A stretch of DNA of 64,000 nt from Nocardiopsis coralli (GTDB lineage Bacteria; Actinomycetota; Actinomycetes; Streptosporangiales; Streptosporangiaceae): positions 1-64,000 of the forward strand of contig NZ_JADBGI010000032.1 of the NCBI RefSeq assembly GCF_014892575.1. The letters run 5' to 3'. The first letter of the stretch is position 1. Every line of letters starts with the position of its first letter. This document shows positions 43,572 through 52,667 of the stretch, piece after piece. Both the position numbers and the translations under genes were made by a program. The notes beneath the pieces were generated by a model. That model was not told the DNA's origin. It saw only the letters and a program-made list of their open reading frames with translations, and did not search any database.

Positions 43572-45161
43572 GTGTCCAAACCCGCCGTACTCGTAGCGGA
43601 GAAGCTCTCGCCCGCCGGAATCGCGCTCCTCGAAGAGGACTTCGAGGTCCGCCACGTCGACGGCTCCGACCGGTCCCAGCTCCTGCCCGCCCTCGCAGAC
43701 GTCGACGCCCTCATCGTGCGCAGTGCCACGCAGGTCGACGCCGAGGCCGTGGCCGCTGCCGACCGCCTCCAGGTCGTCGCCCGTGCCGGCGTGGGGCTGG
43801 ACAACGTCGACGTCGAGGCCGCCACCAAGGCCGGTGTACTGGTCGTCAACGCCCCGACGTCCAACATCGTCAGCGCCGCCGAGCAGGCCATCAACCTGCT
43901 CCTGGCCAGCGCCCGCAACACCGCCCCCGCGCACAACGCGCTCGTCAACGGCGAGTGGAAGCGCTCCAAGTACACGGGTGTCGAGCTGTACGAGAAGACG
44001 GTCGGCATCGTGGGCCTGGGGCGCATCGGTGCGCTCGTCGCCCAGCGCCTGCTCGCCTTCGGTACCGAGGTCATCGCCTACGACCCGTTCGTGCAGCCGG
44101 CCCGCGCCGCGCAGCTCGGTGTCGAGATGACCACGCTGGACGACCTGCTCGGGCGTTCGGACTTCATCAGCATCCACCTGCCCAAGAACAAGGACACCCT
44201 GGGCCTGATCGGGGACGAGGCCTTCGACAAGGTCAAGCCCTCGGTGCGCGTCATCAACGCTGCCCGCGGCGGGATCCTCGACGAGGAGGCCCTCTACCGC
44301 GCCCTCAAGGACGGCCGTGTGGCCGGCGCCGGCATCGACGTGTTCTCCACCGAGCCGACGACCGACAGTCCCCTGTTCGAGTTCGAGAACGTGGTCGTGG
44401 CCCCGCACCTGGGCGCCAGCACCGCCGAGGCCCAGGAGAAGGCCGGGACCCAGGTGGCGCGCTCGGTCAAGCTCGCGCTGTCCGGCGAGTTCGTGCCCGA
44501 CGCCGTCAACGTGCAGGGCACCGGCGTCGCCGAGGAGGTCAAGCCGGGCCTGCCGCTGACCGAGAAGCTCGGCCGGGTCTTCACCTCCCTCGCCGGGGCG
44601 CTGGCCTCCCGCATCGACGTCGAGGTGCGCGGCGAGATCGCCGCGCACGACGTCAAGGTGCTGGAGCTGGCCGCGCTCAAGGGTGTGTTCACCGACGTCG
44701 TCGAGGACGCGGTCACCTTCGTCAACGCGCCGCTGCTCGCCAAGGAGCGCGGCGTCGAGGTCAACCTCGTAACCAGCGACGACACCGTCGACTGGCGCAA
44801 CCTCATCTCCGTGCGCGGTGTGCTCGCCGACGGCACCCAGGTGTCGGTCTCGGGCACGCTGACGGGCCCGCGCCAGTTCGAGAAGCTGGTCGAGGTCAAC
44901 AAGTACACGATGGAGATCGGCCTCGCCGAGCACATGGTGTTCCTGTCCTACGAGGACCGCCCCGGCATCGTCGGCCGCGTCGGCGCCCTGCTGGGCGACA
45001 CCGGCGTCAACATCGCCGGCATGCAGGTGATCCGGGACCAGGAGGGCGGCAAGGCGCTCATCGCCCTGACCGTGGACACCGTGGTGCCCGACGACGTGCT
45101 GGCCTCCATCTCCGAGACGATCGAGGCCGACATCACGCGGCAGATCGACCTGGAGGACTAG
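43572..45161 (+). CDS. serA: D-3-phosphoglycerate dehydrogenase
   Basis: 529 aa, the long type with an extra domain. It oxidises 3-phosphoglycerate in the first step of serine synthesis. Motifs: NAD-binding GIVGLGRIGALVAQRL, catalytic Arg in INAARGG, Glu in the E-P-T region, His in APHLGAST. An intervening allosteric-substrate-binding domain (about 310-450) and a C-terminal ACT domain (YEDRPGIVGRVGALLGDTGVN) are present, implying serine feedback. GTG start at 43572 with AAGGA 6 bases upstream. ilvBNC followed by serA is a common actinobacterial order. Confidence 0.96.
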   Translation: MSKPAVLVAEKLSPAGIALLEEDFEVRHVDGSDRSQLLPALADVDALIVRSATQVDAEAVAAADRLQVVARAGVGLDNVDVEAATKAGVLVVNAPTSNIVSAAEQAINLLLASARNTAPAHNALVNGEWKRSKYTGVELYEKTVGIVGLGRIGALVAQRLLAFGTEVIAYDPFVQPARAAQLGVEMTTLDDLLGRSDFISIHLPKNKDTLGLIGDEAFDKVKPSVRVINAARGGILDEEALYRALKDGRVAGAGIDVFSTEPTTDSPLFEFENVVVAPHLGASTAEAQEKAGTQVARSVKLALSGEFVPDAVNVQGTGVAEEVKPGLPLTEKLGRVFTSLAGALASRIDVEVRGEIAAHDVKVLELAALKGVFTDVVEDAVTFVNAPLLAKERGVEVNLVTSDDTVDWRNLISVRGVLADGTQVSVSGTLTGPRQFEKLVEVNKYTMEIGLAEHMVFLSYEDRPGIVGRVGALLGDTGVNIAGMQVIRDQEGGKALIALTVDTVVPDDVLASISETIEADITRQIDLED

Positions 45162-45204
45162 CTTCCCCGCCCCGGTCGCACGACGGCCGGAGGACGTACC
45201 GCGC

Positions 45205-45237
45205 AACGCCCCGCCGGACCCGTTCCGGCGGGGCGTT
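45205..45237 (+). terminator. Intrinsic terminator after serA
   Basis: A perfect 14-bp stem (45205-45218 with 45224-45237) with a 5-base loop, 43 bases past the serA stop. Confidence 0.85.
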
Positions 45238-45449
45238 CGTGTGTGCGACGGGAACCCGCCGTGCGAACCTTTTCCCGCATTCCGCCCTTGTGGTGACAAG
45301 GAAATGCATGCGTATTCCGGTGCGGGCAATTCTCGGTAAATTGGTCGGCTCCGACCTGGCATTGCGCCGGATCGCCCGAGTGGCATGGCATTCTGATCCG
45401 GATCCTCTTTCCGTGCTACTTCGGGCCCCGGGGCCGGTTTGGTGATGCC

Positions 45450-45830
45450 GTGCGTTTGCGCCGTCCACGTTCGCTCCTTCTCCTCCTGTCACTCCTCGCC
45501 GTGGCTTCTGCTGCCACGGCGTTCCTGACCGCGATGGGCATCGTCGGGTTCTGGGACTCCGTCCGTGTCCTCGTGTTCACGTCGGTGCTCGTGGTCGCGG
45601 CGTTCCTGGCCCTGCTGGTCCGCCGAACCGGCCAGCAGGTCCGCCAGCTGCGCACCGCCCTCGACCGGAACGTGCGGGGGATCCGCGAGATCACCGGTGA
45701 GCACCGGGTGGAGCTCCTCGGCCGCACGGAGGAGATCGCCGAACGCCTCTCCGCCGTGGAGAGCGCCCTGCGCGGTGAGGACGACCCCGGGGAGGGCCCG
45801 GCCGGGGGAGACCCGAGGGTGTTGACGTGA
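45450..45830 (+). CDS. Small membrane/coiled-coil protein of the glycosyltransferase cluster
   Basis: 126 aa. Two hydrophobic helices (about 8-28 and 36-57) are followed by a charged alpha-helical stretch (RRTGQQVRQLRTALDRNVRG... to about 105) that could form a coiled coil, then a Pro/Gly/Glu tail. No family recognised. The GTG at 45450 is the best start; its ribosome-binding site is weak. The stop overlaps the next gene by 4 bases (GTGA). Its layout is repeated by the last gene of the cluster (50668-51099), suggesting related roles. Confidence 0.65.
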   Translation: MRLRRPRSLLLLLSLLAVASAATAFLTAMGIVGFWDSVRVLVFTSVLVVAAFLALLVRRTGQQVRQLRTALDRNVRGIREITGEHRVELLGRTEEIAERLSAVESALRGEDDPGEGPAGGDPRVLT

Positions 45831-47818
45831 TCCGCGCGCTCTTCGAGGAAGCGCTGCGTACCCGCGAACCGGGCCGCGCCGCCGTCTGCGTCATCGGGGA
45901 CGTCGAGCGTCCGGCCCGCGCGGAGCTGCCCGAGGGGGTCGCCCTCCACGACCTGGACGGGCGCTCGGTCACCGACGAACACGTGCAGCGCGAGGTGGCC
46001 GGCACCGGCGGCCGGAGCGGGCTCACCGTGGTCCTGGCCGCCTCACCCACCGACCTGCGGCGCGCCGTCGCCCACCTGTGCGGGTTCCGGCAGACGGCGC
46101 GCCTCGTCGTGCTCGTGGCCGCCGCCGCACCCCACCTGGACCCGCCCTTCCCCGTCCTGCCCGGGCTCGGGCCTTGGGCCGAACTCGTGGACTCGCGGGT
46201 CCGGCGTGCGGGGGACCAGGGGTGGGCCGCCGATCTGAGCTTCGCCTCCCCGGTGCACGTGAGCCCGGTCGTGGGGGCGCTCGTACGCGGGATGATCGGC
46301 GGCCGGCGCCGGCGTTCCCTGCCCGCACTGGCCTCCGTACGCGGGAGCGACGCCGGGCTGTGGCGTCCGGGCGACGAACACTGCAGCCGCACCGACCACG
46401 TCGACGCGGTCCTGGACACCACCGCTGCCGGGTACCCGCTGGCGGAGGACGCGCCGCCCCGGATCGGTCGCGCGTCCCTGCGGCACTCCTCGTGGGAACG
46501 CCTCGGCCGTCCCGGGGTGCACGCCATCGCGCGGCCCGCCGTCGACGAGGTGCCGCCCGTGGACGAACGGGTCGTCAACCCCATCGGCTTCACCCGTGAA
46601 TCGGAACCGCTGACCGGCCGCCTGGAGGACCTCGACGGGCGCTGGGCGCTCGTCGTCGACGGGCAGACGCGGTGGAGGGTGCCCGACGACGGGGGCGTCA
46701 CCGACGTGCACGTCGCGCAGGCCCGCGACCTGCGCGCGGTCGAGGTCGAATGGGGGCGGCACAGCGGCCCGCTGTCGTCGGTGCGCGCCGTCGCCGCCCT
46801 GGCCGCCGCCGGGGTTCCACTGGTCAGCGGCCCGGTCCCGAGCTGGGCGACCGGGCTGGGCGACGACCTCCGTGCCCGCCTGTGCTCCGTGCGGACCGAG
46901 GACCTCGACGACGAACACGTGCGCGAGGAACACAGCGTCCGCACGCGCCGGGCCGCCCTGCACGCGCACGGTGCCCTGGCCCGGTGGCAGAGGATGGGCG
47001 CCGGCCTGGGACTGTGCGCCGACACCGAGCCCGAGGTGTCCGTGCTCCTGTGCACCCGGCGCCCGGAGATGGTCGGTTTCGCGCTGCGCCAGGTGGAACG
47101 CCAGCGCGGGGTGCGTACGGAGACCGTGCTCGCCCTGCACGGTTTCGACCAGGAGATCCCGGAGGTGGCCGAGGCGATCCGGGCCTTCCGTGCGTCCGGG
47201 CGAGAGCTGATCGTGCACGAACCCGGGCCGTCCATGGTCTTCGGCAACGTGCTCAACCGGTCGGCGTCGCTGGCGAGCGGCCACATGATCGCGAAGATGG
47301 ACGACGACGACTGGTACGGCCCCGACCACCTCGCCGACCTCGCGTCGGCGCGGACCTACTCCGGTGCCGACCTCGTGGGGTCCTCGCCGGAGTTCTTCTA
47401 CCTGGAGGCCCTGGACACCACGGTCCGCCTGTTCGGGCTGAGCGAGGTCTACAAGCACCACGTCACCGGGTGCACGCTCTTCCTCGACCAGGGGGTGCTG
47501 GAGGAGATCGGCGGGTTCCGCCCGCTGGCCCGGTCGGTCGACACCCAGTGCCTGGTGGGGGTGCGCCTGGCGGGCGGGCGCATCTACCGCACGCAGGGCT
47601 GCAACTTCCTGGTGCGGCGCAAGGGCGACGGGCACACCTGGACGGTCGGGGCCGGGCACTTCCTGCGCCGTGCCGGGACCGACCAGCTGCCCGGGTGGCG
47701 TCCCAGTCCTCTGTTGGAGCCCGATCCCCGGGACGCGCCGGTCACGCAGGTGGCGTTGCCCTGGGGGGTCCCGGGGCCCGCGTCGGCCCTGGCCGGATCG
47801 GTGGTGGAGGCCGGATGA
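45827..47818 (+). CDS. Family-2 (GT-A) glycosyltransferase with unknown N-terminal domain
   Basis: 663 aa, soluble. Residues 1-390 are unrecognised. The C-terminal part is a GT-A domain beginning VSVLLCTRRPEMVGFALRQV, with the donor/metal motif as an acidic run AKMDDDDWYGPDHL near residue 485. The acceptor side contains HHVTGCTLFLD and EEIGGFRPL. GT2 enzymes transfer sugars from nucleotide donors to cell-surface glycans or teichoic acids. It is translationally coupled to both neighbours. It is the only one of the three glycosyltransferase-like proteins here with a convincing DxD motif. Confidence 0.72.
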   Translation: MIRALFEEALRTREPGRAAVCVIGDVERPARAELPEGVALHDLDGRSVTDEHVQREVAGTGGRSGLTVVLAASPTDLRRAVAHLCGFRQTARLVVLVAAAAPHLDPPFPVLPGLGPWAELVDSRVRRAGDQGWAADLSFASPVHVSPVVGALVRGMIGGRRRRSLPALASVRGSDAGLWRPGDEHCSRTDHVDAVLDTTAAGYPLAEDAPPRIGRASLRHSSWERLGRPGVHAIARPAVDEVPPVDERVVNPIGFTRESEPLTGRLEDLDGRWALVVDGQTRWRVPDDGGVTDVHVAQARDLRAVEVEWGRHSGPLSSVRAVAALAAAGVPLVSGPVPSWATGLGDDLRARLCSVRTEDLDDEHVREEHSVRTRRAALHAHGALARWQRMGAGLGLCADTEPEVSVLLCTRRPEMVGFALRQVERQRGVRTETVLALHGFDQEIPEVAEAIRAFRASGRELIVHEPGPSMVFGNVLNRSASLASGHMIAKMDDDDWYGPDHLADLASARTYSGADLVGSSPEFFYLEALDTTVRLFGLSEVYKHHVTGCTLFLDQGVLEEIGGFRPLARSVDTQCLVGVRLAGGRIYRTQGCNFLVRRKGDGHTWTVGAGHFLRRAGTDQLPGWRPSPLLEPDPRDAPVTQVALPWGVPGPASALAGSVVEAG

Positions 47819-49206
47819 GCGTGCGTACGACGGCGGTGCGGAACGCCGAACCGCGGGGCGGGGTACAGCCGCAGCCGCTGCCCGCACTGGGCACCTGGCA
47901 ACCGGAACTGGGGGTGCACGTCGTGGTCCGGGCCGAACACGGCTCCGACCCGGCCCCGCTCCTGGCCTCCCTGGCCGCGCAGACCTACCCGTCGCCGTTG
48001 ACCGAGGTCACGGTCGCCGGCGACGTCGACACCGCTGTGCTGGAGGGGGAGCGGCCCGACCGTACACGTGTGGTGCCCGCCGACTCCGAGGCGCTGTGGC
48101 GGGGAGGGCCCGCGGCGCCGCCGGTGGTGCTGTGGGTGGACGCGGGCGACCGGGTCCCGCCGGGGTTCGTCGAGGCGCACCTGCGCGCCCACCACGCGGT
48201 CGAGGGGCTCGTCCTGTGCAGCACACCCGAGGCCGTCGCCGAGGGGGAGGACCCGGAGGACGGACGCGGGCTGCTGCACGCACGGACCGCTCCCCTGTGG
48301 GAGGGCGCGCTGCGAAGCGGTGTGTCGGCGCCGCGCTCGTTGCTGGAGGCCTGCGCGGTGGCCGCCGGGGGTGCGCTGCCCGCGGAGGAGGAGATCCTGC
48401 TCCACCTGCTGCTCCAGCACGGCGCGCTCCCGGTGACCGACCCCGAGGTGCGCCACCGCCCCGGGGCCCGGCACGGCGCGGGCGGTCAGGACGCGCTGGC
48501 ACGGGCGCGCGTGGCCCACTGGGTCCCGGCCGTCCCTGAGTTGCCCGGACGTTCCGGACCGTACTCGCGAGTGCCCCTGGCCGACGTCGTCGTGGAGACC
48601 GCCGCTGCCGACAGTGCCACGGTGGCCGACACCGTCGACCGCCTCCTCGGGCTGGACACCACCGGCGCGCGTATCACCGTGGTGGCCGTGCCCGGTTCCC
48701 AGGACGAGGACGAACTGCGCGCGCACTTCCGCGCCGACCCGAGGGTCAGGATCGGCCCGGACGAGCCCGCCCCCGACCCGCTGGTGCCGTTCGTGCTGCG
48801 TGTGCCCGGTGCGCTGGAGGCCCAGACCGACGTGGTGCGTGTCCTGGTCGAGGAGGCCGAACGCTCCGGCGCCGACGTGGTGCGTGCGACGGTGCCCGGT
48901 TCCGACCTGGCCGGACCGCGGTTGGAACGCACGGCCGCGCACGCACGCGCCGCGTTCGGTCGGGCGGAGGGCGCCCCGGTGGTGCACCCGGGCCCGCTCC
49001 CGCCCCGCGTGCGGTGGATCGACGGGGAGACCCGCCTGCTCAGCCCGCACTCCGTGGTGGGCCGGCGCGCGAAGAAGTGGGCGCGCCTGAACGAGCAAGA
49101 AGAGGAAGCGGCCCGGATGCGTGAGTGGGAGCAGCGGCTGCGGCGCCGGCTCGACCTGCTCACCCGCACCCGCGCGGGCCGGTTCCTGTGCCGGGTCCTG
49201 GGTTGA
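47815..49206 (+). CDS. Glycosyltransferase-2-like protein, possibly inactive
   Basis: 463 aa, coupled to the preceding gene by an ATGA overlap. It looks like two GT-A-like halves. The first starts LGVHVVVRAEHGSDPAPLLASLAAQTYPS and has VLWVDAGDRVPPGFVEAHL where the metal motif should be. The second (about 240-370) has ADVVVETAAADS and LRVPGALEAQTDVVRV. A basic C-terminal helix ends the protein. The clear acidic DxD run of its neighbour is missing, so it may be a non-catalytic partner (inference). Confidence 0.6.
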   Translation: MSVRTTAVRNAEPRGGVQPQPLPALGTWQPELGVHVVVRAEHGSDPAPLLASLAAQTYPSPLTEVTVAGDVDTAVLEGERPDRTRVVPADSEALWRGGPAAPPVVLWVDAGDRVPPGFVEAHLRAHHAVEGLVLCSTPEAVAEGEDPEDGRGLLHARTAPLWEGALRSGVSAPRSLLEACAVAAGGALPAEEEILLHLLLQHGALPVTDPEVRHRPGARHGAGGQDALARARVAHWVPAVPELPGRSGPYSRVPLADVVVETAAADSATVADTVDRLLGLDTTGARITVVAVPGSQDEDELRAHFRADPRVRIGPDEPAPDPLVPFVLRVPGALEAQTDVVRVLVEEAERSGADVVRATVPGSDLAGPRLERTAAHARAAFGRAEGAPVVHPGPLPPRVRWIDGETRLLSPHSVVGRRAKKWARLNEQEEEAARMREWEQRLRRRLDLLTRTRAGRFLCRVLG

Positions 49207-49241
49207 CCCGTGCCGACACCCGACCTGCGAGGGGGACGACC

Positions 49242-50615
49242 GTGACAGCGACTCGTGAGGCACCGGACGGCGGCGGGATCGCGCCCCTGGGGGACCGGCC
49301 CGGCGTGACCGTGGTGGTCCCGGTGCACTGCGGGCCCGGGTCCTGCGACACCGACCCGCTCGCGCAGATCGTGGACCGGGCCAGGGAGCGCATCGTTCCG
49401 GGTGAGGACGTGGGGATCCTGGTGTGCACCACCGCCTCGCCGGAGGTGTGCGCGCAGGCGTGCCCCGAGGCGTTCGCCGAGCGCCCCGACCCGCACGGGG
49501 TCCGGATCCTGGCGATGCCCGGCCCCGTGCACCGGTGGGAGCTCGTCCGCGCGGGGCTGGCCGCGGCCGCGGGCGACGTGGTGCTGCTCGCCCGCGCCGA
49601 CGCCCTGCCCGAGCGCGAGGAGGTCGACGGCCACGTCCGCGCCCACCTGGCCGAACACGCAGCCGTTGTGGTCGGGGGCGTCACCGCCGCGGCCGCGACC
49701 GGCGGTCCGCGCCCCGACCACCTGCGCGACCGGTACCCGGACGGCACGGTCTCGCACCGGCGCGACCTGCTCACCGGGGTCGGTGTCGGGGACACCCGCG
49801 CGCCCGAGGAACTCCTGCACCGCCTGCTCCAGTTCGGCGCGGCCCTCGTTCCGGGCCCCGGCAGCGAGGCGGTCGAGAAGTCCGGTGGGGGGCGCCGCGA
49901 CGACGCCGGCGGGCGCGACGCCGACCTCGAACACCGTGTGCCCTGGCACCCCGCACGCCGGGCCCGCCCCGGCCGCCTGTGGGAGGTCCCCTTCGTGGAC
50001 GTGGTGGTGGACGCCTCCCGCGCGAGCGCCGACGAGGTGCGCCTGACCACCGACCTCCTGCTGGGCGGCGCCGACCGGGACCTGCGCCTCACGCTCGTCG
50101 GACCGTGGGGCGCGCGGGACCGGGCCACGGCCGACACGGTCCGGCTCCTGCGCGAGGTCTACCGGTACGAACCCCGGGTGCACATGGCCGACCACGTCCC
50201 CGCTCCGGTGCCGGGTGCGCCCTTCCGTCTGACCCTGCCGGCGGGGGCCGAACCGGCCCACGACGCGATCCGCTCCCTCACGAAGACGGCCGACGAACAC
50301 GCAGCAGGCCGCCTGGTCCTGCCGTGCGGCGACCGCGGCTCCCTGCGCTGGGAACGCACCGCCGCCCTCGCCCGCGCCCGGCTGACCGGGGGAGGGGAGG
50401 ACGGCATCGCTTCGCCGTGGACGTCCTGCACGGTCGACGCAGGTGTCGCGCTGGAGCAGGGCCCACCCTGGCCGGCCGACGGGCCCGACCGTACCCGGAC
50501 GGCCCGCCGCGAGGCCAAGAACCTGCGCGAGGACGCCCTGCGCTGGGAACGCCGCATCCGTGCCCTCACCCGGGGGCGCGCGGCGCGCCTGGTCCTGGGC
50601 CGACGGCCCGACTGA
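49242..50615 (+). CDS. Glycosyltransferase-2-like protein, paralogue of the preceding gene
   Basis: 457 aa. The N-terminal half resembles GT-A proteins (GVTVVVPVHCGPGSCDTDPL, then GDVVLLARADALPEREEVDG). A second half (from about 245, PFVDVVVDASRASADEVRL) parallels the second half of its neighbour, and both end in a basic helix of similar pattern (RRIRALTRGRAARLVLGRR here). It is probably a tandem duplicate. The usual DxD is reduced to ARADALP, so activity is uncertain. GTG at 49242, 35 bases after the previous stop, with GAGGGGGA upstream. Confidence 0.6.
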   Translation: MTATREAPDGGGIAPLGDRPGVTVVVPVHCGPGSCDTDPLAQIVDRARERIVPGEDVGILVCTTASPEVCAQACPEAFAERPDPHGVRILAMPGPVHRWELVRAGLAAAAGDVVLLARADALPEREEVDGHVRAHLAEHAAVVVGGVTAAAATGGPRPDHLRDRYPDGTVSHRRDLLTGVGVGDTRAPEELLHRLLQFGAALVPGPGSEAVEKSGGGRRDDAGGRDADLEHRVPWHPARRARPGRLWEVPFVDVVVDASRASADEVRLTTDLLLGGADRDLRLTLVGPWGARDRATADTVRLLREVYRYEPRVHMADHVPAPVPGAPFRLTLPAGAEPAHDAIRSLTKTADEHAAGRLVLPCGDRGSLRWERTAALARARLTGGGEDGIASPWTSCTVDAGVALEQGPPWPADGPDRTRTARREAKNLREDALRWERRIRALTRGRAARLVLGRRPD

Positions 50616-50667
50616 AAGCCCGCCCGCGGCGGATCCGCGGTGAAGACCGAGCACCCAGGGGGAGCTT

Positions 50668-51099
50668 GTGCAATTCCTGAGAAAGCATCGTGTGGCCGTG
50701 GCATCGTGGTCCGTTCTCGCCTGCCTGGCCGCGTTGGCGGTGGCGACCGCCACGGGTCAGATCAGGGCGTGGACCGCCGCCGAACTGCTCGCCTGCGGGT
50801 CCGTCCTGGCCGTGGCCGTGTACCTGGCCCTGCTTCTGCGGCGGCTGGAGGCGGAGCTCTCCGAGGCGGAGTTCTGTGCGGAGGAACAGGCGCAGGAGTG
50901 CGCCGAAGTGGTGGAGGAGAGCCGCGAGGAGCTGGTGGTCCGCACCGACGACCTGCGGGAGCGCTCCGCCCGCGCGGCCCAGCTCCTGGCTCGGCGGCGT
51001 GCACGGATGGCCGAACGGCCGGAGCCGTCGGAGCGCCCGGCCGAGCCTCCGCGTGTGACCGTGTCCAGTGCCGGCACCCACGTCGATCCCGTGCACTGA
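50668..51099 (+). CDS. Small membrane/coiled-coil protein closing the glycosyltransferase cluster
   Basis: 143 aa. Two hydrophobic helices (about 9-29 and 36-57) are followed by a long acidic helix (LRRLEAELSEAEFCAEEQA... to about 115) and a Pro-rich tail. The architecture mirrors the first gene of the cluster (45450-45830) although the sequences differ. GTG start at 50668 with GGGGGAG 4 bases upstream. A terminator follows 21 bases after the stop. It may anchor the soluble glycosyltransferases at the membrane (inference). Confidence 0.65.
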   Translation: MQFLRKHRVAVASWSVLACLAALAVATATGQIRAWTAAELLACGSVLAVAVYLALLLRRLEAELSEAEFCAEEQAQECAEVVEESREELVVRTDDLRERSARAAQLLARRRARMAERPEPSERPAEPPRVTVSSAGTHVDPVH

Positions 51100-51120
51100 C
51101 CCGGTCCGCCGAACCCGTCC

Positions 51121-51154
51121 GCCGGGCCTGTCGAACTGCGACGACAGGCCCGGC
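51121..51154 (+). terminator. Intrinsic terminator of the glycosyltransferase cluster
   Basis: A perfect 13-bp stem (51121-51133 with 51142-51154) with an 8-base loop, followed by GTCTCAATGG. Confidence 0.85.
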
Positions 51155-51223
51155 GTCTCAATGGGTGAGATGCTCTGGCCACATAGTTGGACATCCGATA
51201 GTCTGACGTCAGAGGAGCCCGCG

Positions 51224-51319
51224 GTGCCCGGCCCCACAGACCGGTACCGCCGCCCGGCGCCCCACGCGCCTCCGACCGGAGGTACGGGGCGGACCCGGCC
51301 GAACCGGCCGGGGTGCTGA
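51224..51319 (+). CDS. Possible 31-aa basic small protein
   Basis: GTG start with AGAGGAG 6 bases upstream and TAGTCT (51199-51204) as a possible -10. The peptide is Pro/Arg/Gly-rich, starts MPGPTDRYRRPAP and ends with Cys. Composition alone cannot separate it from a chance frame. Confidence 0.2.
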   Translation: MPGPTDRYRRPAPHAPPTGGTGRTRPNRPGC

Positions 51320-51447
51320 GCTCCCCTTCTTCCGCGCGGACAATGCCGCCCGCGTTTCCGCCGCGCCGCCCACGGATCGGGCCCCGCGGTCCTTCCAACC
51401 CGCCCGCCGGCACGCACGCCGGTGACGTCGCGATCCTGGAGACTGCC

Positions 51448-51525
51448 ATGTACGACACGGTCGAGCACACCGCGGACGAGGAACTGCAGCGCGCCCTGCA
51501 GGAGGCCCTCGACCGCCGCGACTGA
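51448..51525 (+). CDS. Possible 25-aa acidic helical small protein
   Basis: ATG with GGAG 7 bases upstream. The peptide starts MYDTVEHTADEELQ and continues as an amphipathic acidic helix to RRD. It contains no Cys/Ser/Thr-rich core, so a RiPP precursor is unlikely. It follows the glycosyltransferase-cluster terminator and faces the U32-like gene. The clean ribosome-binding site and non-shadow composition are the only support. Confidence 0.35.
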   Translation: MYDTVEHTADEELQRALQEALDRRD

Positions 51526-51650
51526 GACGACGACACGTCGAGGACCCGCGCCCCGCGACGGGGTGCGGGTCCAGTCCTGTGTCCGGGGTCCTCCCGTGCC
51601 CGCGGTCCCGTCGGAAGCGCCGGGCCCCGACCGAGGGCCGTCGCCCCTGG

Positions 51651-52619
51651 TCAGCCCTTCCGGTCGGGCAGGGCGAAGCGCTCCGGCGCCGTGAGGCCGT
51701 GCGAGCCCACCGGGGACATCGCCGGAACCCCCTCCGTCCGCGCCAGCTCGTCCAGCCCCAGCTGGGCCCGCCGCACTCGCTCGCGGGCCGTGGCCGCCAC
51801 CGCCGGCGCCAGCTGCTCGCCCGCCGGGTACAGCCCAGGGGCGTTGCGCAGCCCGAACTTGACGTACACCGGCGCGCACGCCCGCACGATCCCCGCGATC
51901 TCGTGGTGGCGCACGAAACCGCCGGTGTCGTCGGGCGACTCCACGTAGACGTCGAGCGGGGCGGTCCCCACCGCACGTAGCTCCGCGAGCTGGTGCACGG
52001 CCAGGTCGGGCGGGGCGTTGACGGTGTCGGCCCCGAGGAGCTCCTGGACCCGGAACGCGGCCGGGTTGGCCGGCGCGGCGGTCGCCGACACCTTGAAGCG
52101 GACCTCTTCGGGCAGGTCGCCCCGGGTCCGCATCCGGTGCAGGGTCCACAACAGTCCCTCGTCCGCGACCAGCAGGCTGTCCACCCCGAGGGCGGCCGCA
52201 CGCTCGGCCTGGGTCACACCGGCGGCGAGCTGGCCCGCGCCCCTGCTCCGGCTCGCGACGGAACCGGTGGCGGCCGTGCGGCCCGCACCGGTGTCCCAGT
52301 CCGCGCCGGGGCGTAGGAACAGGCACAGTTCGGCTCCCCTGTTCCGGCACAGGTCGACCATCGCGGTGATCTCCGCGTCGGTCAGCATGCCGACCCCCGA
52401 GCCCTGCGAGACCCGGTGCACAGGGACAGCGAGCCCGTCGGCGGCCGCGAACACGGTCTCCAGGGCGGTCGGCCCCTCGACGCTGGGGATCTCCACCCGC
52501 CAGGCCCCGCCGTCGGGGAAGGCCTGCTCGGACGGGGGCGGGGGAGTGGGCGGGCCGGCGAGGCCGAGCTCTTCCAGGGTGCTGTGGCCGGGCGGGCGGG
52601 GGTGTTCGCGCGCACGCAT
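51651..52619 (-). CDS. U32-peptidase-like TIM-barrel protein of the sugar-acid regulon
   Basis: 322 aa, soluble. An alpha/beta barrel pattern is visible: WRVEIPSVEGPTALETVFAAADGL, MVDLCRNRGAELCLFLRPG, ALGVDSLLVADEGLLWTLHRM, VRFKVSATAAPANPAAFRV, and VYVKFGLRNAPGLYPAGEQL. This resembles U32-family barrels, but I cannot place catalytic residues. The ATG at 52619 has AGAGGA upstream. A TGTTC-N8-GAACA palindrome lies 31 bases upstream of the start. The same operator occurs before the dehydratase, so it belongs to the IclR-linked sugar-acid regulon (inference). Confidence 0.55.
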   Translation of the reverse strand: MRAREHPRPPGHSTLEELGLAGPPTPPPPSEQAFPDGGAWRVEIPSVEGPTALETVFAAADGLAVPVHRVSQGSGVGMLTDAEITAMVDLCRNRGAELCLFLRPGADWDTGAGRTAATGSVASRSRGAGQLAAGVTQAERAAALGVDSLLVADEGLLWTLHRMRTRGDLPEEVRFKVSATAAPANPAAFRVQELLGADTVNAPPDLAVHQLAELRAVGTAPLDVYVESPDDTGGFVRHHEIAGIVRACAPVYVKFGLRNAPGLYPAGEQLAPAVAATARERVRRAQLGLDELARTEGVPAMSPVGSHGLTAPERFALPDRKG

Positions 52620-52649
52620 CGGGGGGTCCTCTCGGGCGACAGCGCGGAC

Positions 52650-52667
52650 TGTTCTGTATATCGAACA
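52650..52667. promoter_or_regulatory. Operator TGTTC-N8-GAACA before the U32-like gene
   Basis: TGTTCTGTATATCGAACA, a perfect 5-bp inverted repeat with an 8-base spacer. The same motif is at 57107-57124 and, degenerate, at 52821-52838. The IclR regulator encoded nearby is the probable ligand. Confidence 0.7.

Noticed and set aside
51448-51525. 25-codon ORF as a RiPP precursor
   Set aside because: No modifiable core residues and no modifying enzyme next to it; the U32-like gene belongs to the sugar-acid regulon.
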